Of a DNA stretch of 64,000 nucleotides, positions 1 to 8,526 are shown one piece after another. The notes below the pieces were generated by a model. It worked only from the letters and a program-made list of their open reading frames with translations, was not told the origin of the DNA and searched no databases. A program made the position numbers and the translations under genes. Source of the stretch: Candidatus Nanosyncoccus alces (GTDB lineage Bacteria > Patescibacteriota > Saccharimonadia > Saccharimonadales > Saccharimonadaceae); contig NZ_PRLM01000001.1 of NCBI RefSeq assembly GCF_004138395.1, positions 112,315 to 176,314 of the forward strand, written 5' to 3'. How positions within the stretch are numbered: position 1 is the stretch's first letter; every line of letters begins with the position of its first letter.

Positions 1-120
1 GTTGGTCAGGTAGCCGCAGAAATCCGCAGCCTCAAGAAGCCAGAGCCTTACAAGGGTAAAGGTATTAAGTATGCCGATGAAGTGATTCTTCGTAAAGCAG
101 GAAAGGCGGGTAAGAAATAA
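1..120 (+). CDS. rplF: 50S ribosomal protein uL6, C-terminal end (partial)
   Basis: Only the last 39 codons are in the window; the frame is open from base 1 to the TAA at 118-120. The residues [14 protein letters not shown] followed by a Lys-rich tail are the conserved C-terminus of L6, which binds 23S rRNA near the factor-binding site of the large subunit. The stop codon overlaps the rplR start by one base (TAATG), so the two are translationally coupled in the spc operon. The order L6-L18-S5-L15 is the standard spc order. Confidence 0.93.
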   Translation, partial: VGQVAAEIRSLKKPEPYKGKGIKYADEVILRKAGKAGKK

Positions 121-449
121 TGAATAAGGCATTTAGGGCAAAACGTACTCGCGCTAAAATTCACGGTACGGCAGATCGGCCGCGACTTTCGGTGCATTTT
201 AGTAATCAACACATTACTGCGCAAATTATTGACGATGATAAAAAAGCAACTTTGGCTTATGCTACTACGGTTGGGGCCAAGATGACTGGTAATAAAACCG
301 AAAAAGCAGCAAAGATTGGTGCAGAAATTGCCAAAAAGGCAAAGACCGCCAAAGTCTCTAAAGTTGTATTTGACCGTGGCGCTAAATTATATGCTGGTCG
401 GATGAGCGCACTCGCAGATGCGGCCCGCAAAGAAGGATTGGAGTTTTAA
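120..449 (+). CDS. rplR: 50S ribosomal protein uL18
   Basis: This 109-residue protein is the 5S rRNA-binding protein of the central protuberance. The motif RPRLSVHFSNQHITAQIIDD and the C-terminal FDRGAKLYAGRMSALADAAR match the L18 family, where the usual ending is [24 protein letters not shown]. Length is normal. The ATG shares a base with the rplF stop and the next gene, rpsE, begins 2 nt after its stop, so it is an internal gene of the spc operon with no promoter of its own. Confidence 0.97.
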   Translation: MNKAFRAKRTRAKIHGTADRPRLSVHFSNQHITAQIIDDDKKATLAYATTVGAKMTGNKTEKAAKIGAEIAKKAKTAKVSKVVFDRGAKLYAGRMSALADAARKEGLEF

Positions 450-451
450 TT

Positions 452-1135
452 ATGCCAGAAACAGAGAAAAAAGCCCCAAGAGTAATTAATAAGTCTGGTA
501 CGCTAAAGATGGACGATAAGACGGCTGCTACTAAGCAGACGCGAGACATTTCCGGTAAGAGAATGGATCGGCGTAATCGTCGCGATCGCGTGCGTGCTGA
601 AGCAGGGCCAAAAGAATTTGACGAGATTACCATTGCGGTGGATCGCGTGTCTCGTACGGTAGCGGGTGGTCGCCGGATGCGCTTTAAGGCATTGGTGGCA
701 ATCGGTAACCATAAAAATAAAGTTGGCGTGGGCGTGGCTAAAGGCAATGACGTGACTACGGCGGTAGCTAAAGCAACTTCTAAAGCCAAGAAATCCATGA
801 TTACCTTTAATATGGATGGTGAAACTGTGTGCCATGAAACTCGCACTAAGGTGACTGGCGCAGATGTATTGATTAAGCCTGCGGCACCTGGTACTGGGAT
901 TATTGCTGGTGGTACAGTACGCTCAATTATTGGTTTGACTGGTGTGAAAAATTTGATTTCTAAATCGCTAGGTTCTACCAATAAGGTGAACATTGCTTAC
1001 GCGGTGATCGAGGGTTTGCGCCAACAAGTGCCACGCAAAGAATGGAATGGCGTGAAGGCTGAAAAGGCGGAAGCTAAAGTTGAAAAGACGGAAAAATCAG
1101 CAGCCAAGAAAGCCTCGGGGAAGGAGACTAAGTAA
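452..1135 (+). CDS. rpsE: 30S ribosomal protein uS5 with N- and C-terminal extensions
   Basis: At 227 residues it is longer than a typical S5 (about 165). The S5 core (double-stranded RNA-binding fold plus C-terminal domain) starts near residue 50 with FDEITIAVDRVSRTVAGGRR and contains GVGVAKGNDVTTAVAKA and the PAAPGTGIIAGGTVRSI segment, which fit the decoding-fidelity protein S5. The first about 50 residues and the last about 30 (Lys/Ala/Glu-rich) are low-complexity extensions. It ends by overlapping rplO by one base. In most bacteria rpmD (uL30) lies between rpsE and rplO; here there is no room for it, as expected for CPR bacteria. Confidence 0.97.
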   Translation: MPETEKKAPRVINKSGTLKMDDKTAATKQTRDISGKRMDRRNRRDRVRAEAGPKEFDEITIAVDRVSRTVAGGRRMRFKALVAIGNHKNKVGVGVAKGNDVTTAVAKATSKAKKSMITFNMDGETVCHETRTKVTGADVLIKPAAPGTGIIAGGTVRSIIGLTGVKNLISKSLGSTNKVNIAYAVIEGLRQQVPRKEWNGVKAEKAEAKVEKTEKSAAKKASGKETK

Positions 1136-1599
1136 TGAAATACAATGATTTGGTGGTAGAGAAAAATACTCGTCCGACGCGTAAAGGCCGTGGTATTTCG
1201 GCTGGTCAGGGTAAAACTGCTGGTCGTGGTACGAAAGGTCAAAAAGCGCGTACTGGTCATCGCAAGATGCCGGTGGGCTTCATGGGTGGCCAGCGAGCGA
1301 TTATGCAGGCTGTGCCAAAGCTAAAAGGTTTCAAATCTTTTCATCCAAAGGCGGAGGTTGTTTATACTGACAGGTTGAATGGTCTGAAGGGTAAGGTAGA
1401 CAATTATGCTATGGCGGAGGCTAGCTTGATTTCTAGCCCATTTGTAAAGGTAAAAGTGATTACGCGTGGTGAACTTACTGCGAAAATCGACTTAGAAACA
1501 CAATTTGCTTCGAAAACTGCCGTAGAGGCAATCAAAAAAGCCGGCGGTAGCTTTAAAAAGGTAGCGATTTTGCAAAAGCCTGCCAAAAAAGAAGCTTAA
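1135..1599 (+). CDS. rplO: 50S ribosomal protein uL15
   Basis: This 154-residue protein has the Gly/Arg/Lys-rich N-terminal tail of L15 (GRGISAGQGKTAGRGTKGQK) that threads into 23S rRNA, followed by the globular C-terminal domain. It is the last gene of this spc segment: a strong intrinsic terminator follows 20 nt later. In most genomes secY comes next; here secY lies about 33 kb away beside infA, so the spc and alpha operons have been separated. Confidence 0.96.
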   Translation: MKYNDLVVEKNTRPTRKGRGISAGQGKTAGRGTKGQKARTGHRKMPVGFMGGQRAIMQAVPKLKGFKSFHPKAEVVYTDRLNGLKGKVDNYAMAEASLISSPFVKVKVITRGELTAKIDLETQFASKTAVEAIKKAGGSFKKVAILQKPAKKEA

Positions 1600-1618
1600 A
1601 TTGGGCTTAAAACCTGAA

Positions 1619-1645
1619 AATAACCCTGTGAACAGGGTTATTTTT
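1619..1645 (+). terminator. Intrinsic terminator of the spc operon
   Basis: A 10-bp perfect stem (AATAACCCTG / CAGGGTTATT) with a TGAA tetraloop runs directly into a T stretch, 20 nt after the rplO stop. Confidence 0.9.
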
Positions 1646-1683
1646 GTGGTAGAATGAGGAGAGTAAATAGTGGAGTATATTGT

Positions 1684-2415
1684 ATGGATGAAAAAGAGTT
1701 AAAAACTAGTCCGAAGCAACGGTTTTTTATTATCTTAATTGCGGTGATTATGTTGGGGTCAATTATCGCAAGTTATGCGGCGATTGTGATAAATGGTGGG
1801 AAGTCTAGCACTGGCAATACTGACGGGAGTAGTATAGACGAGACGAAAATTGCGGAGTACGAGGATGTCTATAATAAGAAAGTGGCGGAATTTTCGGCGA
1901 AGACGAAGGGGGATTTTGAAAAATTTATCAAATATAAGTCGGAAATTGTAGCTTATAATGAGACTGCGGCAAATGAGAATGGCGTGCAGATAAGAGATTT
2001 GGAAGATGGTGCTGGTGAGGAAATTGCGAGCGGAGATGATAATTATCTAGCGTATTATGTGGGGTGGTGTGCGGACGAAAGCATATTTGATTCTTCATTC
2101 GATGACAATAGTAATCCTACAGCTTTTGCTAAAGTGTTGGATGCATCGCTTGGCATGATTGAAGGCTGGAATTTAGGTATAGAAGGTATGAAGTTGGGAG
2201 GGATTCGAGAAGTCACGGTTCCTGGGAATTTAGCGTATGGTGATTCAATGGAGATTTGTGGTGGCACAAACAAGCCGTTGAAATTTATGATTTTGGCGGT
2301 AGCGAATGAGGATCCGTTAAAATCGTTGGCAGCAGAGTTGGACGAAGCATATATGCGGTTACAATATGCCTATTATGGTATAGATTATGATGAAATGTTG
2401 GAGAATGCTGAGTAA
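1684..2415 (+). CDS. Membrane-anchored FKBP-type peptidyl-prolyl isomerase
   Basis: Start chosen at ATG 1684 because GGAG lies 8 nt upstream; an in-frame ATG at 1654 has no such site. The 243-residue product has a short charged N-terminus, one membrane segment (about residues 14-36) and an outside domain. The last about 130 residues contain the FKBP signature: YYVGW..., IFDSSFD, then IEGWNLGIEGMKLGGIREV and PGNLAYGD, matching the usual V.GW..gl.gMk.G.kr.l.iP..laYG. Such proteins catalyse proline cis/trans isomerisation during folding; this one would act on exported proteins. It has its own promoter region just after the terminator (TAGAAT near 1650). Confidence in the FKBP fold is high; its clients are unknown. 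Confidence 0.85.
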   Translation: MDEKELKTSPKQRFFIILIAVIMLGSIIASYAAIVINGGKSSTGNTDGSSIDETKIAEYEDVYNKKVAEFSAKTKGDFEKFIKYKSEIVAYNETAANENGVQIRDLEDGAGEEIASGDDNYLAYYVGWCADESIFDSSFDDNSNPTAFAKVLDASLGMIEGWNLGIEGMKLGGIREVTVPGNLAYGDSMEICGGTNKPLKFMILAVANEDPLKSLAAELDEAYMRLQYAYYGIDYDEMLENAE

Positions 2416-2427
2416 TCGATATTTGTG

Positions 2428-3774
2428 ATGTCGGATAAAACTTTTTTCTTTTATGATTTGGAGACTTCGGGGCTAAATGCACGAGAAGACCGGATTATGC
2501 AGTTTGCCGGACAGCGTACTGATATGAATCTTGAGCCAGTTGGCGAGCCGGTGAATATATTGGTAAAAATGACGAGGGATGCTTTGCCAAGCCCAAGTGC
2601 AATAATGGTGACTAAAATTACGCCACAGGATACTTTGCGGGATGGCATGACGGAAGCGGAATTTGTGCGGTATGTGACGGAAGAGGTTTTTGTATCAGAT
2701 ACGATAGTAGTCGGATATAATACAGTGCGTTTTGATGATGAGTTTATGCGCGCGACATTGTGGCGGAATTTTTATGATCCGTATGAATGGGAGTGGAAGG
2801 AAGGACGTAGTCGGTGGGACATGCTAGATGTGGTGCGATTGACGCGGGCGTTGAGGCCGGAAGGAATAAAATGGCCGTTTACAGAGGATGGGCGGGCGAC
2901 GAATCGTCTGGAATTGATTACTAAATTGAATGGAGTAGAGCACAAACATGCCCATGATGCGTTGAGCGATGTGCATGCTACGATAGCGGTGGCGAAGTTA
3001 ATAAAGGAAAAACAGCCAAAATTATTTGGTTTTTTGCTCAAAATGCGAGATAAAAGAGAAGTTAAGAAATTGGTTAACTTGGAAAATAAGCAACCTTTTG
3101 TATATGTCTCGGGTCGATATGCACAAGAATACAATAAGGCTACGGTTGTGTTTCCTTTGACGAGCGGAAGAAATGGTAATGTATTGGTGTACGACCTTCG
3201 TTATAATGTGGAAGAGGTTAACCAGGAAAAGATTTTCCCAATTGTGAAGGAACTTTGTTTTAATAAATGTCCAGCGGTGGCGCCCGTGTCGGTGTTGGAT
3301 GAAGGCGATGGGTGGGCAAAAGTTGGTTTGAATCCGGACGATGTAAGGCGGAACTTGGAAATATTGCTTAAACATCCGGATTTTGCAGAAAAGATGCGGA
3401 GTGAAGCGGAGGCTAAGCCGGAGTTTCCACCTGCAATAGAGCCTGAAGCGGCACTTTATGATGGCTTCTTGAATGACGCAGATCGGATAAAAGTGGCGGC
3501 GGTGAGAAATGCCGTGGAAAACAAGTTAGCGGATTTTCATCCGGATTTTGTGGACGAGAGATTGCCGGAACTATTGTTGCATTACAAGGGGAGGAATTTT
3601 CCACAGAGTTTGAGTGAGAGTGAGAACAAGCAGTGGGAAGAATATCGGAGGGCTAGGTTAAATAGGTTAGCTCCAAAGTTCTTGAAAGAACTTGAAGAAC
3701 TGTACAAGAAAGATGAGTATGTTGGAGAAGAACTAAAGTTATATTTTGAAGATGTTTTAGCGGAAGATTATTAA
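2428..3774 (+). CDS. sbcB: Exodeoxyribonuclease I (ExoI)
   Basis: The 448-residue product aligns along its length with the 3'-5' single-strand DNA exonuclease ExoI. The DEDDh catalytic residues are visible: D10 and E12 in FFFYDLETSG, the second Asp in VGYNTVRFDDEF, and HDALSDVHAT near residue 175. Typical ExoI strings follow (RNFYDPYEWEW, SRWDMLDV, LRPEGIKWP, RLELITKLNG). ExoI degrades ssDNA in recombination and mismatch repair. I use ATG 2428; a GTG at 2425 is directly before it. It starts 12 nt after the isomerase gene and has no clear promoter of its own, so co-transcription is likely. Confidence 0.95.
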   Translation: MSDKTFFFYDLETSGLNAREDRIMQFAGQRTDMNLEPVGEPVNILVKMTRDALPSPSAIMVTKITPQDTLRDGMTEAEFVRYVTEEVFVSDTIVVGYNTVRFDDEFMRATLWRNFYDPYEWEWKEGRSRWDMLDVVRLTRALRPEGIKWPFTEDGRATNRLELITKLNGVEHKHAHDALSDVHATIAVAKLIKEKQPKLFGFLLKMRDKREVKKLVNLENKQPFVYVSGRYAQEYNKATVVFPLTSGRNGNVLVYDLRYNVEEVNQEKIFPIVKELCFNKCPAVAPVSVLDEGDGWAKVGLNPDDVRRNLEILLKHPDFAEKMRSEAEAKPEFPPAIEPEAALYDGFLNDADRIKVAAVRNAVENKLADFHPDFVDERLPELLLHYKGRNFPQSLSESENKQWEEYRRARLNRLAPKFLKELEELYKKDEYVGEELKLYFEDVLAEDY

Positions 3775-3807
3775 ACTTGTGGTAAAATAGAACAAAGAAA
3801 GGGTGGT

Positions 3808-4722
3808 ATGGATAATAACAAAGTTATGATTGTGGGAACGGGTAACGTGGGCGCAAGCATTGCGTTTGCGATTTTGAATCAGCGGACCACAATAAATGAA
3901 ATAGTTTTGACTGATATTATTGCGAAGGATGCAGAGGGCGAAGCGATGGACTTGCGTGATGCCTTAGCGGTTGCACCAAGTTATGTGAAGGTCTCTAGTG
4001 GTACTTATAAGGATGCAAAAGACTGCGATGTAGTAGTGATTACGGCTGGTGCGGCGCAGAAACCTGGTGAGACGCGGATGGAACTTTTGAAAAAGAATGT
4101 GAATATTTTAAAGGGTATGGTAGAGCAGATAATGGCGAGTGGGTTTAATGGAATATTTTTGGTGGTGACTAACCCGATGGACGTGATGACATATTATACG
4201 ATGAGATTTTCTGGTTTGCCAGCGGAACGGGTAATTGGCTCCGGTACGGTGTTAGATTCAGCTAGGTTGAGGCAAAGAGTTGCAAACTATCTGAATATTA
4301 ATGCAAAATCGGTTCATGCATATCAGGTAGGTGAGCATGGTGATACGGAGCTGACTTTGTGGTCGTTAGCTGATGTTGGCGGGCAGAAAGTGTCTGAGTT
4401 GTTGCCGGCGGATGTGCGAGAAGGGATATCGGGATTCGTAAGAGATGAAGCGTATGAGATTATTAATAAAAAGGGTGCAACTTATTATGGGATTGCGACT
4501 TGTGTAGTTGCAATTTTGAATTGTATCTTGAACGACGAAATGCGGGTGATGTCGGTGTCATCGTATGATGGTTTTTCGGGAACATGTTTTGGTTGGCCGT
4601 CTGTGGTGGGGCGAGCGGGTGTAGTACGGAGGTTAGATTTGAAAATTGCTGAGAAGGAAGGCGTGGAATTGCAAAAGTCGATAAATGTTTTGAAGAAAGC
4701 GATTAATTCGGTGAAACTTTAG
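3808..4722 (+). CDS. ldh: L-lactate dehydrogenase
   Basis: This 304-residue NAD-dependent 2-hydroxyacid dehydrogenase has the Rossmann motif GTGNVG (residues 10-15), the substrate loop AGAAQKPGETRMELL and the catalytic His in GEHGDTE. The Gln in AQKPGETR is the residue that selects pyruvate; malate dehydrogenases have Arg there, so LDH is the better call. It would reduce pyruvate to lactate and regenerate NAD+, fitting a fermentative, host-dependent lifestyle. It has a promoter-like TAAAAT near 3784 and an AAAGGGTGG Shine-Dalgarno before the ATG. Confidence 0.93.
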   Translation: MDNNKVMIVGTGNVGASIAFAILNQRTTINEIVLTDIIAKDAEGEAMDLRDALAVAPSYVKVSSGTYKDAKDCDVVVITAGAAQKPGETRMELLKKNVNILKGMVEQIMASGFNGIFLVVTNPMDVMTYYTMRFSGLPAERVIGSGTVLDSARLRQRVANYLNINAKSVHAYQVGEHGDTELTLWSLADVGGQKVSELLPADVREGISGFVRDEAYEIINKKGATYYGIATCVVAILNCILNDEMRVMSVSSYDGFSGTCFGWPSVVGRAGVVRRLDLKIAEKEGVELQKSINVLKKAINSVKL

Positions 4723-4731
4723 TGGCTAAGC

Positions 4732-4781
4732 TTGCGAAAAATAAGCAATAGCGATAAAATACAATAAAGAATTCTAGAATT
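4732..4781 (+). promoter_or_regulatory. Promoter of the Pro-rich protein gene, with palindrome at the start site
   Basis: TTGCGA (4732-4737), a 17-nt spacer and TAAAAT (4755-4760) make a good sigma-70 type promoter. A perfect 12-bp palindrome AATTCTAGAATT (4770-4781) sits just downstream of the expected start and could be an operator; that role is inference. Confidence 0.55.
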
Positions 4782-4804
4782 AAACTAAAAAGGAATAATA
4801 GAAA

Positions 4805-5725
4805 ATGGATCCAATGACTAATCCAACACCAACTCCTAATCCAGCTTCAGAGCCAGTGACGAATCCGGGCCCAGCGCCGGTAGCTCCACAGGCTCCGGTG
4901 GCGCCAGCTCAGTCGGTAGTTCAGCCGACGGCTCCAGTAAGTCCGGAAACAGTTTCTCCAGTAGCTCCGGGGGCTCCGGGTGTTGCGATGGGAGCAAATC
5001 CAGTAGTGCAACCTCCGGTGAATCCGGTGATCAATCCTGCGGCGTCGACTCCGGCTTCGACGAACCCGGTTTTCCAACCAAACAGTTTAAATGGGGTGGC
5101 GGCAACAGACCCGATTATGGTGCCGGAACCTGCGCCAGCTCCGGATCCAGTGGAAGAAGAGTTGAAGGCTCCGATGAAAGCGGCTGGACCTGTTCCTGGA
5201 TCAATTGGGTCAGCGGTGTCTGGGCCAGAGGCAGTAGAAGAACCTGCGCTAGAGCCGGCTGCTGTGCCTGCTGGCAATCCGTTCGCGGCAGCGCCGCAAG
5301 GTAGCACGCCGAGTGTATCTTTCACTGATCCAGCTACGCAACCGGAGGCTACAAATCCTGCAGTTGAGCCGTCGAAGCCAGCTAAGAAAAAGAATAGCAA
5401 GACAACATTGATTGCGTTGGTGGCGATTGCATTTGTAGTGGTAATTGCGCTGGCGGTTGTGCTTGTTATGCAACTGATGGGCCCAACGGGTGATAATACT
5501 ACAACCCAAACAACGGAACGTCCAGTAGTGACGCAACCAATTGCTGAGCCCGATGAAGATGAAGATGAAACGATTGTTGATGATGAGACAGTCGACGGTA
5601 GTGGATCTACGACGACGACTGATTCGGAGGAGGATGTTGATTCTAGCGTGAATAGTAGTACAGTTAATACTGATGCTGCTGAGGTGGAAACTGAGATTGT
5701 TGACGAAAACGCTTCAACATTGTAA
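4805..5725 (+). CDS. Pro/Ala-rich single-pass membrane protein, function unknown
   Basis: I do not recognise a family. The 306 residues fall into three parts: a low-complexity Pro/Ala/Val/Asn-rich region (about 1-190) with repeated P-T/A-P units; a Lys patch and one hydrophobic segment (about 199-223, TTLIALVAIAFVVVIALAVV); and an acidic Asp/Glu/Thr/Ser tail (about 230-306). By the positive-inside rule the Pro-rich part is cytoplasmic and the acidic tail outside. It lies upstream of metG and overlaps the metG promoter. A role in surface or envelope organisation is possible but not supported by any motif. An ATG at codon 4 is an alternative start. Confidence 0.75.
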   Translation: MDPMTNPTPTPNPASEPVTNPGPAPVAPQAPVAPAQSVVQPTAPVSPETVSPVAPGAPGVAMGANPVVQPPVNPVINPAASTPASTNPVFQPNSLNGVAATDPIMVPEPAPAPDPVEEELKAPMKAAGPVPGSIGSAVSGPEAVEEPALEPAAVPAGNPFAAAPQGSTPSVSFTDPATQPEATNPAVEPSKPAKKKNSKTTLIALVAIAFVVVIALAVVLVMQLMGPTGDNTTTQTTERPVVTQPIAEPDEDEDETIVDDETVDGSGSTTTTDSEEDVDSSVNSSTVNTDAAEVETEIVDENASTL

Positions 5726-5734
5726 AATATATTT
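5700..5734 (+). promoter_or_regulatory. Leaderless promoter of metG
   Basis: TTGACG (5700-5705), a 17-nt spacer and TAAAAT (5723-5728), which overlaps the stop codon of the upstream gene. Six nucleotides separate the -10 from the metG ATG, putting the transcription start at the start codon. Confidence 0.7.
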
Positions 5735-7153
5735 ATGAATAAGGTTTATGTAACTACGGCGATTCCGTATGTGAATGGCGCTCCGCATATTGGGCATGCG
5801 ATGGATTATTGTTTGGCGGATGTGTATGCGAGGTATCGCAGGTTATGTGGTGATGAGGTGAAATTCCAGGCTGGTGTGGATGAACATGGTAATAAAATTT
5901 TTCAGAAATCGAAAGAGTTGGGCTTACCGGTAGCGGATTATGTTAAAGAGAATGCAGAGAAGTTTATGGATTTCGTTGAGAAATTAGGTGTATCGTACAC
6001 GGATTTTATTAGAACTACAGATGTGGATCATGAGCGCAGATGTCAAGAGATTTGGCGTAGATTAAGTGATCATATATATAAAGCAAAATATGAAGGCTGG
6101 TATTGTTCGGGTTGCGAGAGGTTTATTACGCAAAAAGAATATGATGAGAATAATGGTGTGTGTCCAGACCATCAGAAACCATATGAAAAGTTGGTAGAAG
6201 AAAATTATTATCTTCGAATTGCAGATTTTAAAGATCAGATTCGCGGGGCAATAGAGTCGGGTGAGATGTCGGTTTTACCGGAGTTTCGCAAAAAAGAGGT
6301 ATTAAAGCTTTTGGAAGAATCGCCGGACGTGTCGGTTTCGCGCTCGGTCGAGCAACTGACCTGGGGTGTGCCTGTACCGGATGATGATTCACAGGTGATG
6401 TATGTGTGGATTGATGCGCTCTCTAATTATATTACGATTTTGGGCTATCCAGATTCGGATATCAGCGAATGGTGGCCTGCGGCGGCGCAATTTGTGGGCA
6501 AAGATATACTAAGGTTTCATGCGATTATTTGGCCGGCAATGCTAATTGGGTTGGGACTACCATTACCGAAGGTGTTGCTTTCGCATGGTTTTGTGTTGGC
6601 GGATGGGCAAAAGATGAGCAAAAGTATTGGTAATGTAGTAGATCCGATTGAAGTGTTGGATCGGCATGGACTAGATGCATTTAGATATTATTTTCTAAGG
6701 CATGTGGATACGTTCGCGGATTCGGACTTTACGTGGGAAAAATTTGAGGACGCCTATAACAATGAGTTAGCGAATGATTTGGGCAATTTGGTACAACGTT
6801 TGGCAACTTTGGCGATGAAAAATGATGTAAAGTTAGTTGAGGAACCAAAGTTTGAGATGGATGCTGGATATGTGGAACTAATGGATAAGTTTGAATTTTC
6901 AAAGGCGTTCGACTATGCGTGGGACAAAGTTCAGAACTTAAATAAACGGATTGACGAAGAAAAACCATGGGCTTTAGCAAAAAATGGCGAAACGGCAAAA
7001 TTACAAAATTGTCTAAGAGATTTGATTTGTGGTTTATTAAATGTTAATTATATGTTGAGCCCATTTATTCCGGGGACTACGGAAAAGATTTTTGAGATTT
7101 TTGCTGGCGGCGATATTAAACCACCAAGGACGCCATTGTTTCCTAAACATTAA
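5735..7153 (+). CDS. metG: Methionyl-tRNA synthetase
   Basis: This 472-residue class I synthetase has the HIGH motif in PYVNGAPHIGHA and the KMSKS motif in KMSKSIGNVVDP. The insertion CSGC...CPDH keeps a CxxC/CxxH zinc knuckle. It charges tRNA-Met and so supplies initiator and elongator Met-tRNA. It lacks the C-terminal EMAP/Trbp111-type tRNA-binding domain found in longer enzymes, so it is the short form. It is transcribed from a promoter embedded in the end of the previous gene and ends at a hairpin shared with the convergent aquaporin gene. Confidence 0.96.
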   Translation: MNKVYVTTAIPYVNGAPHIGHAMDYCLADVYARYRRLCGDEVKFQAGVDEHGNKIFQKSKELGLPVADYVKENAEKFMDFVEKLGVSYTDFIRTTDVDHERRCQEIWRRLSDHIYKAKYEGWYCSGCERFITQKEYDENNGVCPDHQKPYEKLVEENYYLRIADFKDQIRGAIESGEMSVLPEFRKKEVLKLLEESPDVSVSRSVEQLTWGVPVPDDDSQVMYVWIDALSNYITILGYPDSDISEWWPAAAQFVGKDILRFHAIIWPAMLIGLGLPLPKVLLSHGFVLADGQKMSKSIGNVVDPIEVLDRHGLDAFRYYFLRHVDTFADSDFTWEKFEDAYNNELANDLGNLVQRLATLAMKNDVKLVEEPKFEMDAGYVELMDKFEFSKAFDYAWDKVQNLNKRIDEEKPWALAKNGETAKLQNCLRDLICGLLNVNYMLSPFIPGTTEKIFEIFAGGDIKPPRTPLFPKH

Positions 7154-7160
7154 ATATTAT

Positions 7161-7188
7161 AAAAATAATCCCGTAAGGGATTATTTTT
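7161..7188. terminator. Bidirectional terminator between metG and the aquaporin gene
   Basis: A perfect 12-bp stem (AAAAATAATCCC / GGGATTATTTTT) with a GTAA loop. The A- and T-runs at either side make it work on both strands for these two convergent genes. Confidence 0.88.
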
Positions 7189-7203
7189 ATAACGCAGATT
7201 AGG

Positions 7204-8127
7204 TTAATCTTCAGATAGCTTTTTTGCGAAATCTGATAAGTAGAAACCAATTACGCCGCCAATCATTGGAATGAGTGCATAGATTGATAGAGCTTGGCAA
7301 ACACCACCGAAAATTTCACCGAAGTTCTCACCAGCGGTTGGGAAGATTTGCATCATTAAAGCAACAGCTGGGTTAAAAATGAAGTTACTATTTATACCTA
7401 AGAAGGCTGCGGAAACTACATAGCCGATAAGTACAGCTAAAGCCATTCCGCCAGCTATGACTGCTGCAAAAGTGAAAGTGCTGCGTTTGTATTCGATAGC
7501 TCTTGAGAAGAAGAACCCGATGATTGCTGCACCGAGTAATTCTACCATTGCAACCATCCAGAATCCGCCTTCTGCAACTGCAGACATGGTTGGTACGTCA
7601 TAAGCAGTTTCGCCGCCGGCTAAATGGAAACCATTGAAAATAAGCCAGCCAAGCCAGGCGCCTAGAATTTCTGCGATGATGTACATGATGCCGCGAATGA
7701 CAGACATGCGACGGGTTGCCATCATTCCTACTGTGACGATAGGGTTGAGGCAAGCGCCAGAAAATGCGTAGACCGCTACAAGTACTGCGATGACAGCGAA
7801 TGTATACATAGCAACATTGGCGATACCCATGAGTGATAACGCAAAGAGCAACAATGCAATAAGCATGGTGCCGATGACTTCTCCAAGCAAAGCACCGTAA
7901 AATTTGTGGCTCTTAAAAATGGTGAGGATACTTTCCTTTTCTTCGTATTTTTTAGCAAAAAAGCCGCAGAAGCAAGATTTTTTTGCATTGGCGTTTTTTG
8001 TTTCTTCCACCGTGTTGGTTTTAGGAGCTTCGATTTCTGACTTCTTGACAGACTTCTCAGCAGTTCCCCCTTTTGTCGATTTAGCCTTGGTAGACTTAGT
8101 CGACGTTTTCGACTTTTTAGTCGCCAT
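7204..8127 (-). CDS. MIP-family channel (aquaporin-like) with long Lys-rich N-terminus
   Basis: The 307-residue product has an N-terminal tail of about 70 Lys/Thr/Ser/Ala-rich residues, then six hydrophobic segments in the MIP arrangement. The two pore half-helices are LNPIVTVG (NPI at 128-130 instead of NPA) and IFNPAVALM (NPA at 252-254). The residue after the second NPA is usually the filter Arg; here it is Val, so this should not be assumed to be a strict water channel. Start ATG 8127 has AAGGAGG 7 nt upstream and a TATAAT further up. It is convergent with metG. Substrate (water, glycerol or another small solute) cannot be read from the sequence. Confidence 0.85.
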   Translation of the reverse strand: MATKKSKTSTKSTKAKSTKGGTAEKSVKKSEIEAPKTNTVEETKNANAKKSCFCGFFAKKYEEKESILTIFKSHKFYGALLGEVIGTMLIALLLFALSLMGIANVAMYTFAVIAVLVAVYAFSGACLNPIVTVGMMATRRMSVIRGIMYIIAEILGAWLGWLIFNGFHLAGGETAYDVPTMSAVAEGGFWMVAMVELLGAAIIGFFFSRAIEYKRSTFTFAAVIAGGMALAVLIGYVVSAAFLGINSNFIFNPAVALMMQIFPTAGENFGEIFGGVCQALSIYALIPMIGGVIGFYLSDFAKKLSED

Positions 8128-8215
8128 TTGTGACCTCCTTAAATGATATTTGTACTATTATATCACGATTTTTGTATGGTATAATGAAAAAGTTAATAAT
8201 TTATTTAGGAATAAT

Positions 8216-8455
8216 ATGGGCGTAATAGTAAACAAAAATAATCAGCAAGAAACAGAGCTTTCACGGAAAATTAGCGCGGATCTACGTGAAAAAGCTTTGC
8301 GTGCGTCTGGCATGACAGGCGAGGAAGATGCGCCAGATTTTGCGGAGGATTCGGAATACGTGAAGGATTTTAAAAAGACTAGCAAGTTTGGTTGGATTTG
8401 GGTGGTTTTGATTGTGTTGGCGATTTTGTCGATTATTTCGATTGTAATGTTGTAA
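8216..8455 (+). CDS. Small single-pass membrane protein, unknown
   Basis: 79 residues: a charged N-terminal part (about 1-52, with SRKISADLREKALRASG) and one C-terminal membrane helix (about 57-78, GWIWVVLIVLAILSIISIVM), so it is a tail-anchored protein. Start ATG 8216 is chosen because TAGGA lies 7 nt upstream and a TATAAT promoter at about 8180 precedes it; an upstream in-frame ATG overlaps that promoter. It is followed by the gene for a large membrane protein in the same direction. Family not recognised. Confidence 0.65.
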   Translation: MGVIVNKNNQQETELSRKISADLREKALRASGMTGEEDAPDFAEDSEYVKDFKKTSKFGWIWVVLIVLAILSIISIVML

Positions 8456-8512
8456 AAAACAGAAATCTCATGTTTTTGAGTGATGGATTTTTGCTAAAAA
8501 GCATAAGTTTGT

Positions 8513-8526
8513 TATAATATATTAGT
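8513..8526 (+). promoter_or_regulatory. Near-leaderless promoter of the 1066-residue protein
   Basis: Extended -10 TGTTATAAT (TATAAT 8513-8518) ends 8 nt before the ATG; TTGCTA lies 16 nt upstream as a possible -35. Confidence 0.55.

Noticed and set aside
4921..5400. 159-codon minus-strand frame opposite the Pro-rich gene
   Set aside because: Gly/Ala-rich mirror of GCN/CCN codons in the Pro-rich gene; no promoter or Shine-Dalgarno.
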